From Qipengyuania algicida (GTDB lineage: Bacteria > Pseudomonadota > Alphaproteobacteria > Sphingomonadales > Sphingomonadaceae), in contig NZ_WTYA01000003.1 of the NCBI RefSeq assembly GCF_009828025.1, positions 186,001 to 250,000 on the forward strand: DNA of 64,000 bases, read 5' to 3'. Within the stretch, counting starts at the first letter, position 1. Each line of letters begins with the position of its first letter. The notes under the pieces were generated by a model. That model did no database searches and had not been told where the DNA came from. It was given only the letters and a program-made list of their open reading frames with translations. Shown here in pieces: positions 55,124 to 63,761 of this stretch. Made by a program: the position numbers and the translations under genes.

Positions 55124-55546
55124 ATGCGGTGCAATCCGGGTGCAGCCACACGCAGTGTCATCGTTGTCGACGACGACCCGATCAACGCCATGCTGTTGAC
55201 CGAAATCTGCAATGCGGCGGATTGGGAGGTCACCGGTTGCGCTACCTCCAGCCATGAAGCGCTGGAGATGCTGGATCAGTCGGCCCCCAGCTGTATGATT
55301 ATCGATTACAAGCTCGATGGGGAGAAGACCGGGCTCGATTTGAACTACGAGATCAAGCGGGCCCGCCCCGAACTGTTCACGATCATGGTCACCGGCTGGG
55401 ACATCAACGATATCGCCGCGCATATCGATGGCCCGCAACCCGATCGCATCCTGCGAAAACCGATCCCGGCCAATATATTGATGGACATGCTCGACGGCCT
55501 GGTTGGACATAGCAATGTGGTAAGCCTGCGCAGCGCGTCAAATTGA
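55124..55546 (+). CDS. Single-domain response regulator
   Basis: 140 residues from ATG 55124, preceded by AAGGGAGACG; the upstream ATG 55061 lacks a ribosome binding site. SVIVVDDDPINAMLLTEICN gives the acidic pocket, Asp61 in CMIIDYKLDGEKTG is the phospho-acceptor, MVTGW the Thr position, and ILRKPI the conserved lysine. There is no output domain, so it should act by phosphotransfer or protein contact. No histidine kinase is nearby. Confidence 0.88.
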   Translation: MRCNPGAATRSVIVVDDDPINAMLLTEICNAADWEVTGCATSSHEALEMLDQSAPSCMIIDYKLDGEKTGLDLNYEIKRARPELFTIMVTGWDINDIAAHIDGPQPDRILRKPIPANILMDMLDGLVGHSNVVSLRSASN

Positions 55547-55700
55547 GCAGCATTGTGCGATTACCCCGGAATGGACGATCAGGATTCCATCGGTGATGGT
55601 CGTCGATCCGATCTCTCCGTAGAAACCGTTAGCGAGCGCGGCACGGGCAAAATTCGCATTTTCTCTGGATCTGCACGCCCTCGGGCCTAGACAGATTTCC

Positions 55701-57224
55701 ATGCAGCGCTCCGCCAATGAAGCAACGCCCGCCCGTGTCGCCCTGATCGGGGGAATCGTCACTTTCGCTTTTCATGCATTGCTCGCCGGTCGCTATGACC
55801 TTTTCCGTGACGAGCTCTATTTCATCGTCTGCGGCCAGCATCCCTCTTTCGGCTATGTCGACCAGCCACCGCTGGTACCTCTGGCTGCTGCCGCACTGTA
55901 CAAGCTAGGGCTTGGTGCTTGGGGGCTGCGCCTGCCGGTAGCAGCCGCCGCCGGAGCGCTCGCATGGCTGACTGGCACCTTCGCCCGAAAACTTGGCGGT
56001 GGAACAATCGCAGTTGCAGTGGCAACATTGGCCACCGCCATCGCCCCGATGTTGATGGGATTGACTGCCACCCTCAACACCTCCGCATTCGATCCGCTGT
56101 GCTGGACGGCAGTTGCTCTGCTGGTAGTTTATGCCCTGCGAAAAGATAATGACCGTGCGCTGATCTGGGCCGGGGCGATCACCGGCATCACGCTTGAAAT
56201 CAAATATGCGATTCTCTTCTGGATCGTGGGGTTGGTCCTGGGTCTGCTGTTGACCCCGCAACGTCGTATTCTGTTGCGCCCTGCGCTGTGGATTGGCGCA
56301 GCACTGGCCGCAGCGATCGCCGCTCCATCCTTCGTCTGGCAAATGCTACACGGCTTTCCTTTCCTCGAACTCGGAGAAGCCGCGGGCGGCAAGAATGCCG
56401 CCATCCCGCTCGGATCGTTCCTCACGAATCAGGTGATGGTGATGAACCCGGCCTTCGCTCCACTTTGGATTGCCGGGCTGGTGGCACCCTTCATTGTGAA
56501 ACCGCTGAAAGACCTGCGCTTCATTCCGATTGCCTGCCTGATAGTGTTCGCAATCGTCAGGATCGGCCATGGCAAGGATTACTACCTCTCGCCGCTCTAT
56601 CCCAGCCTGTTCGCAATCGGCACGGTCGCGCTGGCAGGGTTGGTACGAGCCAGGCTTGCCAGAATTGTCGCAGGAATTGCCGTTGCTGGCGGTGTGGCAG
56701 TTTCTGCCGCCGCGGCACCCATTGCACTGCCAATCCTCTCACCGTCGCAACTCGTCCACTATATCGAGCGCACCGGTATCTCGCCGCAAAAGCAGGAGCG
56801 CAGCTTCAAGGGCACCGTGCTCCCGCAAACCTTTGCCGACCAGCTCGGCTGGCATGATTTCACCCGGCAGGTCGAAGCGGCATGGGCGAAAATTCCCACC
56901 GATGAACGAGCGCGCACCGCAATCAAGGTCGACAATTACGGCGAGGCCGCTGCACTCGATATCTATGGCAAGGGGCTGCCCCCTGTGCTCAGCGGCCATA
57001 ACCAATATTATCTCTGGGGCCTGCGCGGGCAGGACCCGGTCAATGTGATGGTGGTGCAGTTCGATTTGCCTTCGCTGCGCCCGCATTGCCGCAGCACGAA
57101 ATTGCTCGGCAAGACCTATTCGCGCTTCGCAATGGCCTATGAGAACGACAAGGTCATCGCGCTGTGCATCGGGGTCAAGCCTTCGCTGCAACAGCTGTGG
57201 CCGACGACCAAGCACTTCGGATAA
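55701..57224 (+). CDS. GT39-type glycosyltransferase (ArnT/PMT_2-like)
   Basis: 507 residues with about ten membrane helices. The first periplasmic loop carries the catalytic-type acidic pair in YDLFRDELYFIVCGQHPSFG and VDQPPLVPLAAAALY, typical of ArnT/PMT_2 glycosyltransferases that use polyprenyl-phosphate sugars. A C-terminal soluble domain (from about 350) follows. The acceptor is unknown; lipid A, a polysaccharide or protein are possible. Confidence 0.85.
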   Translation: MQRSANEATPARVALIGGIVTFAFHALLAGRYDLFRDELYFIVCGQHPSFGYVDQPPLVPLAAAALYKLGLGAWGLRLPVAAAAGALAWLTGTFARKLGGGTIAVAVATLATAIAPMLMGLTATLNTSAFDPLCWTAVALLVVYALRKDNDRALIWAGAITGITLEIKYAILFWIVGLVLGLLLTPQRRILLRPALWIGAALAAAIAAPSFVWQMLHGFPFLELGEAAGGKNAAIPLGSFLTNQVMVMNPAFAPLWIAGLVAPFIVKPLKDLRFIPIACLIVFAIVRIGHGKDYYLSPLYPSLFAIGTVALAGLVRARLARIVAGIAVAGGVAVSAAAAPIALPILSPSQLVHYIERTGISPQKQERSFKGTVLPQTFADQLGWHDFTRQVEAAWAKIPTDERARTAIKVDNYGEAAALDIYGKGLPPVLSGHNQYYLWGLRGQDPVNVMVVQFDLPSLRPHCRSTKLLGKTYSRFAMAYENDKVIALCIGVKPSLQQLWPTTKHFG

Positions 57225-57288
57225 TGATGTCGGGCATTATGCGCCTGCCCTCTCGACAAGTGCCGACCGGATTGCCAAGCGGCACGGC

Positions 57289-57987
57289 ATGAGTGCACAT
57301 AAGGAAGGCGATCCGACGACTCTCAAACGGCTGTATGGCCGCAGCCAGGGCAAACCCTTGCGTGCGGCGCAGCAGGAACTGGTCGATACGCTGCTACCCC
57401 AGATCGCGCCGCCTCACGAAGGACCGCTCGATTCCCGCGCGCTGTTCGGTGACGATCGTCCACTCCATTTCGAAATCGGTTTCGGAGGCGGCGAACACCT
57501 TGCCTATCGCGCAGACCTGCTGCCCGACCATGGCTTCATCGGTGCGGAGCCTTTCGTCAATGGCGTGGCGCAGGCGCTGACTCATGTGCGTGACCAGCGC
57601 CTTGCCAATGTGCGAATCCATCATGGAGATGCGCTGGAAATGCTCGAACGGGTGCCGGACGGATCGCTGTCGATGCTTTACCTCCTCCATCCGGATCCCT
57701 GGCCCAAGGCCCGCCATGCCAAGCGCCGGATGATGAACGACGGCCCTTTGCAGATGATTGCCAACAAGCTCAAAACTGGCGGGGAGTTTCGCTTCGGGAC
57801 CGACCATCCCGTTTACCTGCGTCATGCGCTGATGGTGATGCGCCGCTTTACCGATAGCTTCGAGTGGTTGGTTGACGGTCCGCAGGACTGGCAAAACCGC
57901 CCTTCCGGCTGGCCCGAGACACGCTACGAAGCAAAGGCTCGCAGGCAGGGCCACGAAGTCTGGTACTTTAGATTTAGACGACGCTAG
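57289..57987 (+). CDS. trmB: tRNA (guanine-N7)-methyltransferase
   Basis: 232 residues from ATG 57289. HFEIGFGGGEHLAYRADLLP is the SAM site, HPDPWPKARHAKRRMMND the active-site motif, and FGTDHPVYLRHAL follows. It makes m7G46 in tRNAs. The last codons (WYFRFRRR) use TTT AGA TTT AGA, unlike the CGC/TTC preference of the rest, which suggests that the 3' end was rewritten by insertion of the adjacent island. Confidence 0.95.
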   Translation: MSAHKEGDPTTLKRLYGRSQGKPLRAAQQELVDTLLPQIAPPHEGPLDSRALFGDDRPLHFEIGFGGGEHLAYRADLLPDHGFIGAEPFVNGVAQALTHVRDQRLANVRIHHGDALEMLERVPDGSLSMLYLLHPDPWPKARHAKRRMMNDGPLQMIANKLKTGGEFRFGTDHPVYLRHALMVMRRFTDSFEWLVDGPQDWQNRPSGWPETRYEAKARRQGHEVWYFRFRRR

Positions 57988-58079
57988 AGTGCGATATTCT
58001 TGTAATCACAAGTACTTAGATGAATCGACTTACGCCAGAATAGCCTCCATTTCGCTCCTTTTTCCGCTTGCGTGATTAC
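57962..58079. other. Candidate left attachment region (attL) of the arsenic island
   Basis: The region begins in the atypical end of trmB. GGTACTTTAGATTTAGACG (57962-57980) has an imperfect direct copy near 58011 (AGTACTTAGATGAATCGAC). GTAATCAC (58002-58009) is repeated inverted as GTGATTAC (58072-58079). Such repeats beside an integrase gene are typical of recombinase binding arms. The partner attR is not visible. Confidence 0.4.
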
Positions 58080-58114
58080 CCGGTGATTGCCAGAAAAGGG
58101 ACACGAGGTTCCGG

Positions 58115-59320
58115 ATGGCAACAGGAAAAATCACCAAAAAAACGATAGATGCGCTCGAGGCTGGCAGCTCGAGCCAATTTCTATGGGACACTGATCTCAA
58201 GGGTTTTGGCGCCAAGATCACTCCTTCTGGAAATATCTCTTACGTCCTTCAATTCAGGATGGGAGGACGCGAGACAATCGCTCGGCGCTATACGATCGGC
58301 GCACATGGGTCTCCATGGACACCTACGACCGCCCGCTCGGAAGCCGAACGCCTTCTCCTGCTCGTCGGCCAGGGCATCGATCCTGTGGAGGCTGACAAAC
58401 AGAGGCGTCGCGAGGCCGTTGATCTGGCGTTCGACAATTATGCGCAGCTTTTCACCCGTTCCTGCAAAGGCGAGGGATGGCGGCGCTTGGTCGAGCGCGT
58501 GGTCAGGCTTCATCTTGAGCCAGTTCTGCACAAAAAGCCGCTGCCTTCGATCACCAGGGCCGACATCGTATCCGTTCTCGACCAGATGCCTGACGACCAG
58601 ATCGCAAACAGGCGCAATGTCTTCGCTGTCATGCGCCGCCTGTTCCGCTGGGCCGTCAGTCGTGGCGATCTCGATCGCAGCCCGATGGAAGGAATGGAAA
58701 CGCCGCCTCCGGTGAGGCCAAGGGATCGCTGGCTTGCGGACGATGAATTGCGCTTGATCTGGAGTGCCACTCCCGAGTGCCATCATTGCTTCGGTCCGAT
58801 CGTCCGCTTGCTGATAACTACCGGGCAAAGGCGCGAAGAAGTGAGCGGAATGCAGTGGCAAGAACTAGACCGCAGACAGCGGCTTTGGGCGCTGCCCAGT
58901 CAGCGAACGAAAAACAACGAGCCCAACACGATTCCGCTGAACCAGCTTGCGGTTGCCGAGCTGGATGCCTTGGCGGGCGGCGAGAAATGGCCCCGCAAGG
59001 GCCGTGTGTTTGCGACGGCGAGCGGCGCGCGCTTTACCGGCTATCACAAGGGCAAGGCGAAGCTGGACAGCGTCATCGAGGAGCGTGAAGGCGAACCACT
59101 GCCGCCGTGGCGCCTGCACGATCTGCGAAGAACCCTTGCGACGAATTTCCAGCGGCTCGGCGTACGATTCGAGGTGACCGAAGCGGTGCTCAACCACGTC
59201 AGCGGCTCGCGCGCCGGGGTGGCAGGCGTCTATCAGCGCCACGACTGGAAAGAGGAGAAGGTCCAGGCACTCGGCGACTGGAACGATCATCTGACCCGGA
59301 TTCTCACAGCTCGAACTTGA
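58115..59320 (+). CDS. Tyrosine recombinase/integrase (DUF4102, P4-type)
   Basis: 401 residues. An N-terminal DUF4102 arm-binding domain (DTDLKGFGAKITPSGNISYV) is followed by a SAM-like core-binding domain and the catalytic domain: Arg in LLITTGQRREEVSGMQW, HDLRRTLATNFQRLG, HVSGSRAGVAGVYQRH with the Tyr nucleophile. It integrates and excises the island, probably at the 3' end of trmB. Length and motifs look intact. Confidence 0.92.
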   Translation: MATGKITKKTIDALEAGSSSQFLWDTDLKGFGAKITPSGNISYVLQFRMGGRETIARRYTIGAHGSPWTPTTARSEAERLLLLVGQGIDPVEADKQRRREAVDLAFDNYAQLFTRSCKGEGWRRLVERVVRLHLEPVLHKKPLPSITRADIVSVLDQMPDDQIANRRNVFAVMRRLFRWAVSRGDLDRSPMEGMETPPPVRPRDRWLADDELRLIWSATPECHHCFGPIVRLLITTGQRREEVSGMQWQELDRRQRLWALPSQRTKNNEPNTIPLNQLAVAELDALAGGEKWPRKGRVFATASGARFTGYHKGKAKLDSVIEEREGEPLPPWRLHDLRRTLATNFQRLGVRFEVTEAVLNHVSGSRAGVAGVYQRHDWKEEKVQALGDWNDHLTRILTART

Positions 59321-59406
59321 CGCCCCCTTCCGAAGGTTAGGCTCTCGGGGTACGGACGTTTCGATAACTGTCGAAATAGTTCTTGACGTCGGCTGACGTC
59401 GCTCAT

Positions 59407-59426
59407 ATTTCCATCTTCATGGAAAT
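59407..59426 (+). promoter_or_regulatory. ArsR operator-like palindrome at the start of the ars cassette
   Basis: ATTTCCAT-CTTC-ATGGAAAT is a perfect 8-bp inverted repeat overlapping the arsR start codon. A promoter-like TTGACG (59383-59388) lies upstream with a TATTTC-like -10 near 59406. Autorepression by ArsR is the simple reading. Confidence 0.6.
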
Positions 59427-59772
59427 GAATTCACCGGCAGCGATCGAAGCGCTTGGCGCTCTTGCGCAAGAGCACCGACTGGCGCTGTTTCGGCTGCTCG
59501 TTCAAACGGGCCAAGACGGTTTGCCAGCCGGCGCGATCGCCGAGGCGCTCGAAATTCCCAACTCGTCCTTGTCGTTTCACCTGGCGCACCTCACGCGTGC
59601 GGGACTGATTCAGCAGCGGCGTGAGGGCCGTTCTCTCATCTACAACGCCGACTACGAAGCGATGAACGCCTTGGTCGCCTTCCTGATGGAGAATTGTTGC
59701 GGCGGCCAGGACTGCGCTTCGTCCGCCGCCGGCGGAATCTCAACGGACCAATCGGAAAGGAAAACCGCATGA
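59419..59772 (+). CDS. arsR: Arsenic-responsive repressor
   Basis: 117 residues from ATG 59419 (59425 also possible; the operator covers both). Winged helix: EHRLALFRLLVQTGQDGLPA, SSLSFHLAHLTRAGLIQQRR, then wing EGRSLIYNADYE. The C-terminal ENCCGGQDCA holds Cys93, Cys94 and Cys99, an As(III) site close to that of Acidithiobacillus ArsR (95, 96, 102). Its stop overlaps the next start (ATGA). Confidence 0.93.
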   Translation: MEMNSPAAIEALGALAQEHRLALFRLLVQTGQDGLPAGAIAEALEIPNSSLSFHLAHLTRAGLIQQRREGRSLIYNADYEAMNALVAFLMENCCGGQDCASSAAGGISTDQSERKTA

Positions 59773-60203
59773 AGCGCTTGCATGTGCATGTCGGCGTGGC
59801 CGACCTCGACCAGTCCATCCGCTTTTACTCGGCTCTGTTCGGCGCCGGTCCCACGATGGCCAAGCCGGATTATGCCAAGTGGATGCTCGAGGATCCGAGC
59901 GTGAATTTCGCGATCTCGGCGAATAACGCGCACAAGGGCATCGAGCATCTTGGCATTCAGGTGGACGACCAGGTCGAGCTGGCCGAAGTCTACAGCAGGC
60001 TAGAGGCTGCCGGTCGACCCAGAGTGGAGGAAGGTTGCACGACCTGCTGCTACGCCAAGTCTGAGAAAAGCTGGGTAGCCGATCCTGATGGTGTCTTGTG
60101 GGAAACCTTCCACACGACCGGCAGCTCGACGGTCTATGGAAGGAGCATCGACCTGGTCGCCGGTGCCGAAACCGACGCATGCTGCGGAAAGGTCGCTGCG
60201 TGA
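59769..60203 (+). CDS. arsI: ArsI/CadI-type glyoxalase-fold lyase
   Basis: 144 residues of the vicinal oxygen chelate fold. KRLHVHVGVADLDQSIRFYS supplies the first metal His, IEHLGIQVDD the second, WVADPDGVLWETFHT the Glu. The vicinal pair Cys93-Cys94 in EEGCTTCCYAKSEKSW is the As(III)-binding site of ArsI C-As lyases, which split methylarsenite. An extra C-terminal CCG pair is present. Cadmium-induced CadI is a related alternative. ATGA upstream, GTGA downstream. Confidence 0.87.
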   Translation: MKRLHVHVGVADLDQSIRFYSALFGAGPTMAKPDYAKWMLEDPSVNFAISANNAHKGIEHLGIQVDDQVELAEVYSRLEAAGRPRVEEGCTTCCYAKSEKSWVADPDGVLWETFHTTGSSTVYGRSIDLVAGAETDACCGKVAA

Positions 60204-60718
60204 CCGCGGTCTACAATGTCCTGTTCCTGTGCACGGGCAACTCGGCACGCTCCATCCTCGGCGAAGCTCTCCTCAACAAGATGGGCGAAGGGCGCTTTCG
60301 CGCCTTTAGCGCAGGCAGCAAGCCCAGGGACCAAGTGCATCCGATGACGCTCGAAGTGCTCGCGAGCTTCGGTTACCGTACCGCAGCCCTGCGTTCGAAG
60401 AGTTGGAGCGAATTCACCGAGCCGGGCGCGCCGAAGTTCGATTTCATCTTCACCGTCTGCGACAATGCCGCTGGCGAGAGCTGTCCGGTCTGGCCCGGCA
60501 AGCCGATCACGGCCCACTGGGGTGTCGAGGACCCCGCAGCGGTCGAAGGCGACGGGCAGCGACGGGCCTTCGTCGATGCGCTGAGCTACCTCAAACGGCG
60601 GATCGAACTCTTCCTGATGCTACCGCATGACAGCGTTGAGGAGATGGCGATGCGCGGCCAGTTGGCCGCCATCGGCCGCGAGGAAGGCGCAAGCGCCAAA
60701 GCGAGGGAGGCCGAATGA
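60200..60718 (+). CDS. Arsenate reductase, low-molecular-weight phosphatase type
   Basis: 172 residues from GTG 60200 overlapping arsI. P-loop VLFLCTGNSARSILGEA (Cys11), with two further cysteines, Cys87 and Cys95, in FIFTVCDNAAGESCPVWPG. This triad matches the Cys10/82/89 relay of thioredoxin-coupled ArsC from S. aureus. It reduces arsenate to arsenite in the cytoplasm. A tyrosine phosphatase role is unlikely given the cysteine relay and neighbours. Confidence 0.88.
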   Translation: MTAVYNVLFLCTGNSARSILGEALLNKMGEGRFRAFSAGSKPRDQVHPMTLEVLASFGYRTAALRSKSWSEFTEPGAPKFDFIFTVCDNAAGESCPVWPGKPITAHWGVEDPAAVEGDGQRRAFVDALSYLKRRIELFLMLPHDSVEEMAMRGQLAAIGREEGASAKAREAE

Positions 60719-61143
60719 GTACCGACATCGTCATCTACCACAATCCCGAGTGCGGGACCTCGCGCAATGCGCTCGCCATGATCCGCAATGCGGGGATCGA
60801 GCCACATGTGGTGGAATATCTCAAGACGCCGCCCTCGCGCGCCATGCTCGAAAGTCTGATCGCCCGGGCTGGCCTTTCACCGCGCGACCTGTTGCGGGAG
60901 AAGGGTACGCCGTTCGCCGAACTCGGCCTAGGCGATCCTGATCTGTCCGACGAACAGCTTGTCGATGCGATGATGGAATACCCGATCCTCATCAATCGGC
61001 CGCTTGTGGTCTCGCCGCTCGGCGTGAAACTGTGCCGCCCGTCAGAAGCAGTGCTCGATCTCACCCCCGCCGAGCAGCAAGGCGCCTTTGCCAAGGAAGA
61101 TGGCGAAGCGGTCGTGGATACCGATGGCAGGCGCCTGCGCTGA
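60715..61143 (+). CDS. arsC: Arsenate reductase, glutaredoxin type
   Basis: 142 residues with [20 protein letters not shown] (Cys13, catalytic, as Cys12 in plasmid R773 ArsC) and [16 protein letters not shown] containing the substrate-binding Arg. It uses glutathione/glutaredoxin. ATGA overlap with the phosphatase-type reductase makes two unrelated As(V) reductases in one operon. Confidence 0.95.
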   Translation: MSTDIVIYHNPECGTSRNALAMIRNAGIEPHVVEYLKTPPSRAMLESLIARAGLSPRDLLREKGTPFAELGLGDPDLSDEQLVDAMMEYPILINRPLVVSPLGVKLCRPSEAVLDLTPAEQQGAFAKEDGEAVVDTDGRRLR

Positions 61144-61165
61144 CGCAGTTTCAGGAACACACCGA

Positions 61166-62236
61166 ATGACCCAGACAATTGCAGATCCCGCTCCGGCGGC
61201 CTCGCCGCTTGGCACCTTCGAGCGCTTCCTGTCGCTATGGGTGCTGGGTGCCATTCTGGCCGGCCTGGCGCTCGGGCTGGCGGCACCTGGCGCTGTCGGC
61301 GTGATGGCCGGGTTCGAATACGCCTCGGTGAACCTCGTGGTCGCGGTGCTGATCTGGGCGATGATCTTTCCCATGATGGTCGGTGTCGACTTCTCGAGCA
61401 TCAGGGATATCGGCCGCAAACCCAAGGGGCTCGTCATTACCCTCGTCGTAAACTGGCTGATCAAGCCGTTCACGATGGCAGCACTGGCGGTGTTGTTCTT
61501 TGACTCCCTCTATGGCGGGCTGATGTCGCAAGGTGATGCCGACCAGTATATCGCCGGGCTCATCATCCTCGGGGCTGCACCCTGCACCGCCATGGTGTTC
61601 GTGTGGTCGCAGCTGACCAGGGGCGATCCGTCTTACACTCTGGTGCAGGTGTCGGTGAACGACCTGGTCATGATCGTCGCCTTCGCGCCCATCGTCGCGC
61701 TGTTGCTTGGCGTTACCGATATAGTCGTCCCCTGGGAGACACTGCTGCTCTCGGTCGTCCTGTACGTCGTAATCCCTCTAGCGGCCGGTGCGTTGACCAG
61801 ACGGCAGGTGATCGCTTCGCACAAGGGCGACGAAGCCTCGGTCGATGCCTTCACCGCGCGGCTCAAGCCGTGGTCGATCGTCGGCCTGCTGGCGACGGTG
61901 GTGCTACTGTTCGCCTTCCAGGCGGAGACGATCGTTTCGAACCCGCTGCTGATTGCCATGATAGCAATCCCGATCATCATCCAATCGTACGGGATCTTCG
62001 CCATCGCCTACGCCGCGGCCAAGGCATGGAAGGTCCCGCATGATATCGCCGCGCCCTGCGCACTGATCGGAACTTCCAACTTCTTCGAGCTCGCGGTCGC
62101 GGTCGCGATCGGCCTGTTCGGTCTCACCAGCGGAGCCGCCCTGGCAACCGTGGTGGGCGTTCTGGTGGAGGTGCCGGTGATGCTGTCGCTGGTGGCTTTC
62201 GCCAACCGCACGCGCGACCGCTTCCCTGTTTTCTGA
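61166..62236 (+). CDS. acr3: Arsenite efflux transporter ACR3
   Basis: 356 residues, ten predicted helices. ACR3 marks are [56 protein letters not shown] with the essential cysteine, and [20 protein letters not shown]. It exports As(III) using the proton gradient. Starts 22 bp after arsC. Confidence 0.95.
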   Translation: MTQTIADPAPAASPLGTFERFLSLWVLGAILAGLALGLAAPGAVGVMAGFEYASVNLVVAVLIWAMIFPMMVGVDFSSIRDIGRKPKGLVITLVVNWLIKPFTMAALAVLFFDSLYGGLMSQGDADQYIAGLIILGAAPCTAMVFVWSQLTRGDPSYTLVQVSVNDLVMIVAFAPIVALLLGVTDIVVPWETLLLSVVLYVVIPLAAGALTRRQVIASHKGDEASVDAFTARLKPWSIVGLLATVVLLFAFQAETIVSNPLLIAMIAIPIIIQSYGIFAIAYAAAKAWKVPHDIAAPCALIGTSNFFELAVAVAIGLFGLTSGAALATVVGVLVEVPVMLSLVAFANRTRDRFPVF

Positions 62237-62251
62237 AAATCAAGCGAGCCC

Positions 62252-62992
62252 ATGAACCGTCTTCGAACCCTCTCCGATCCCGGCCACATTCCGGCCCTGC
62301 GCCGGGAATACATTCACGCGCGCCCGGCATCGGGTCTTGGCGACCTCGATCCGCCGCCGCGGATCCTGCTGCTTTACGGCTCCCTGCGCGAACGATCCTA
62401 TTCGCGACTGGCGACCGAGGAAGCGGCGCGCCTGTTGCAATTGTTCGGCTGCGAAACGCGAATCTTCGACCCGTCCGATCTACCAATGCCCGACCAGATT
62501 GAGAGCGACGATCATCCCGCGGTTCACGAGTTGCGCGAGCATTCGCTGTGGTCCGAGGCGCAAGTCTGGTGCAGTCCCGAACGTCATGGCCAGATCACCG
62601 GCATCATGAAATCGCAGATCGATCACCTGCCGCTGGCCTACAAGGGGCTGCGCCCGACCCAAGGGCGCGCGCTAGCCGTCATGCAGGTCTGCGCCGGCTC
62701 GCAGAGCTTCAACACGATCAACACGCTGCGCGTGCTCGGCCGGTGGATGCGCATGTTCACCATCCCGAACCAGTCGTCGATCGCCAAAGCCTACGAAGAG
62801 TTCGACGAAGCGGGACGGATGAAGCCCTCGAGCTATTACGACCGCATCGTCGACGTGATGGAAGAACTGGTCCGCTTCACCGTGCTGCTACGCCCCCACG
62901 CCGCGCAACTGGTGGACCGCTATTCGGAGCGCAAGGACAAGGATCTGCCGGTAGAAACCCACGCTGACAAGGCCGGCCTCGCGGTGGATTGA
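62252..62992 (+). CDS. arsH: ArsH flavoprotein
   Basis: 246 residues. [20 protein letters not shown] binds FMN phosphate. [20 protein letters not shown] and [20 protein letters not shown] are family signatures. ArsH oxidises trivalent organoarsenicals with NADPH/FMN. Last gene of the cassette, 15 bp after acr3. Confidence 0.95.
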   Translation: MNRLRTLSDPGHIPALRREYIHARPASGLGDLDPPPRILLLYGSLRERSYSRLATEEAARLLQLFGCETRIFDPSDLPMPDQIESDDHPAVHELREHSLWSEAQVWCSPERHGQITGIMKSQIDHLPLAYKGLRPTQGRALAVMQVCAGSQSFNTINTLRVLGRWMRMFTIPNQSSIAKAYEEFDEAGRMKPSSYYDRIVDVMEELVRFTVLLRPHAAQLVDRYSERKDKDLPVETHADKAGLAVD

Positions 62993-63146
62993 TAGCGACA
63001 GGACGGCCGCGGCAGATCCATTTGTGAACCGTCGTTCGACACCTTTTGCAGCCTCATGAGAGACCGGTGAAAAATGCAATCGGCCGAAGGCGCCTCGCCA
63101 TTCGAGTCATCCTGCAATGGATCCAGGCTTCGGGATCCGGCGCATA

Positions 63147-63761
63147 TCAGGTGGCTCCTCCGCCGCGCAACCTGGCCAGGCAATTTATCAATTGAGGGAC
63201 GCATCCCTGGCACTGCCGGTGATAGCGCACCACCGCCAGGTGGCGGTCCGTTCGCGAACCGTGAAGGCCGGCCTCAATTTGCTTCTGGATTCCATTTGCT
63301 TCGGGAAGCACTTCTGGTTCGCAGCTTCGCAGGAAATGAAGCCGCTCGCTGATCCGATCGACAATGTCCGCGAGGACGCGATTGCCCGAACCGTTCGCCA
63401 GTAGTGAGAACGCCGCCGCAAGACGATCGGCATATTCGTTGCCTATGAACACGGGCCCGTCCTCCGTCGGCAAGCGCCAGTTTGCGGTGTTGGCCGTTTT
63501 CAGCAAGGCTGAATTGACGTCCAGAAGATCACGCAATCGTTGTTCGGTTAGAGGCGGCACCCGAAAACCTTCACCGGGCGTCAGATCGACCAGGCCCTCC
63601 CCGACGAGCTGATTGAGACTGTCGCGTACCGGCGTCATGCTGACCCCGAAGTCTTCGGCGAGGCGCATGGCCTCGAGTTTCGCACCGCCTGGCCACAAAC
63701 CTTCCATCAGCGCACGCTTGAGACGGCGGTAGGTCGGTTCGAGAACATGGGCCGGGCTCAT
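63147..63761 (-). CDS. GntR family transcriptional regulator
   Basis: 204 residues. Winged helix from about 5-70: YRRLKRALMEGLWPGGAKLE, LAEDFGVSMTPVRDSLNQLV, GEGLVDLTPGEGFRVPPLTE. The effector domain is FCD-like but short. Its ATG overlaps the stop of the gene upstream (ATGA, 63758-63761), so it is coupled to that truncated gene and probably senses its substrate. Confidence 0.87.
   Translation of the reverse strand: MSPAHVLEPTYRRLKRALMEGLWPGGAKLEAMRLAEDFGVSMTPVRDSLNQLVGEGLVDLTPGEGFRVPPLTEQRLRDLLDVNSALLKTANTANWRLPTEDGPVFIGNEYADRLAAAFSLLANGSGNRVLADIVDRISERLHFLRSCEPEVLPEANGIQKQIEAGLHGSRTDRHLAVVRYHRQCQGCVPQLINCLARLRGGGAT

Noticed and set aside
59340..59420. Start of arsR at 59383 (TTG)
   Set aside because: That codon is inside the promoter-like TTGACG and would place the operator within the gene; the ATG at 59419 gives the usual ArsR length.
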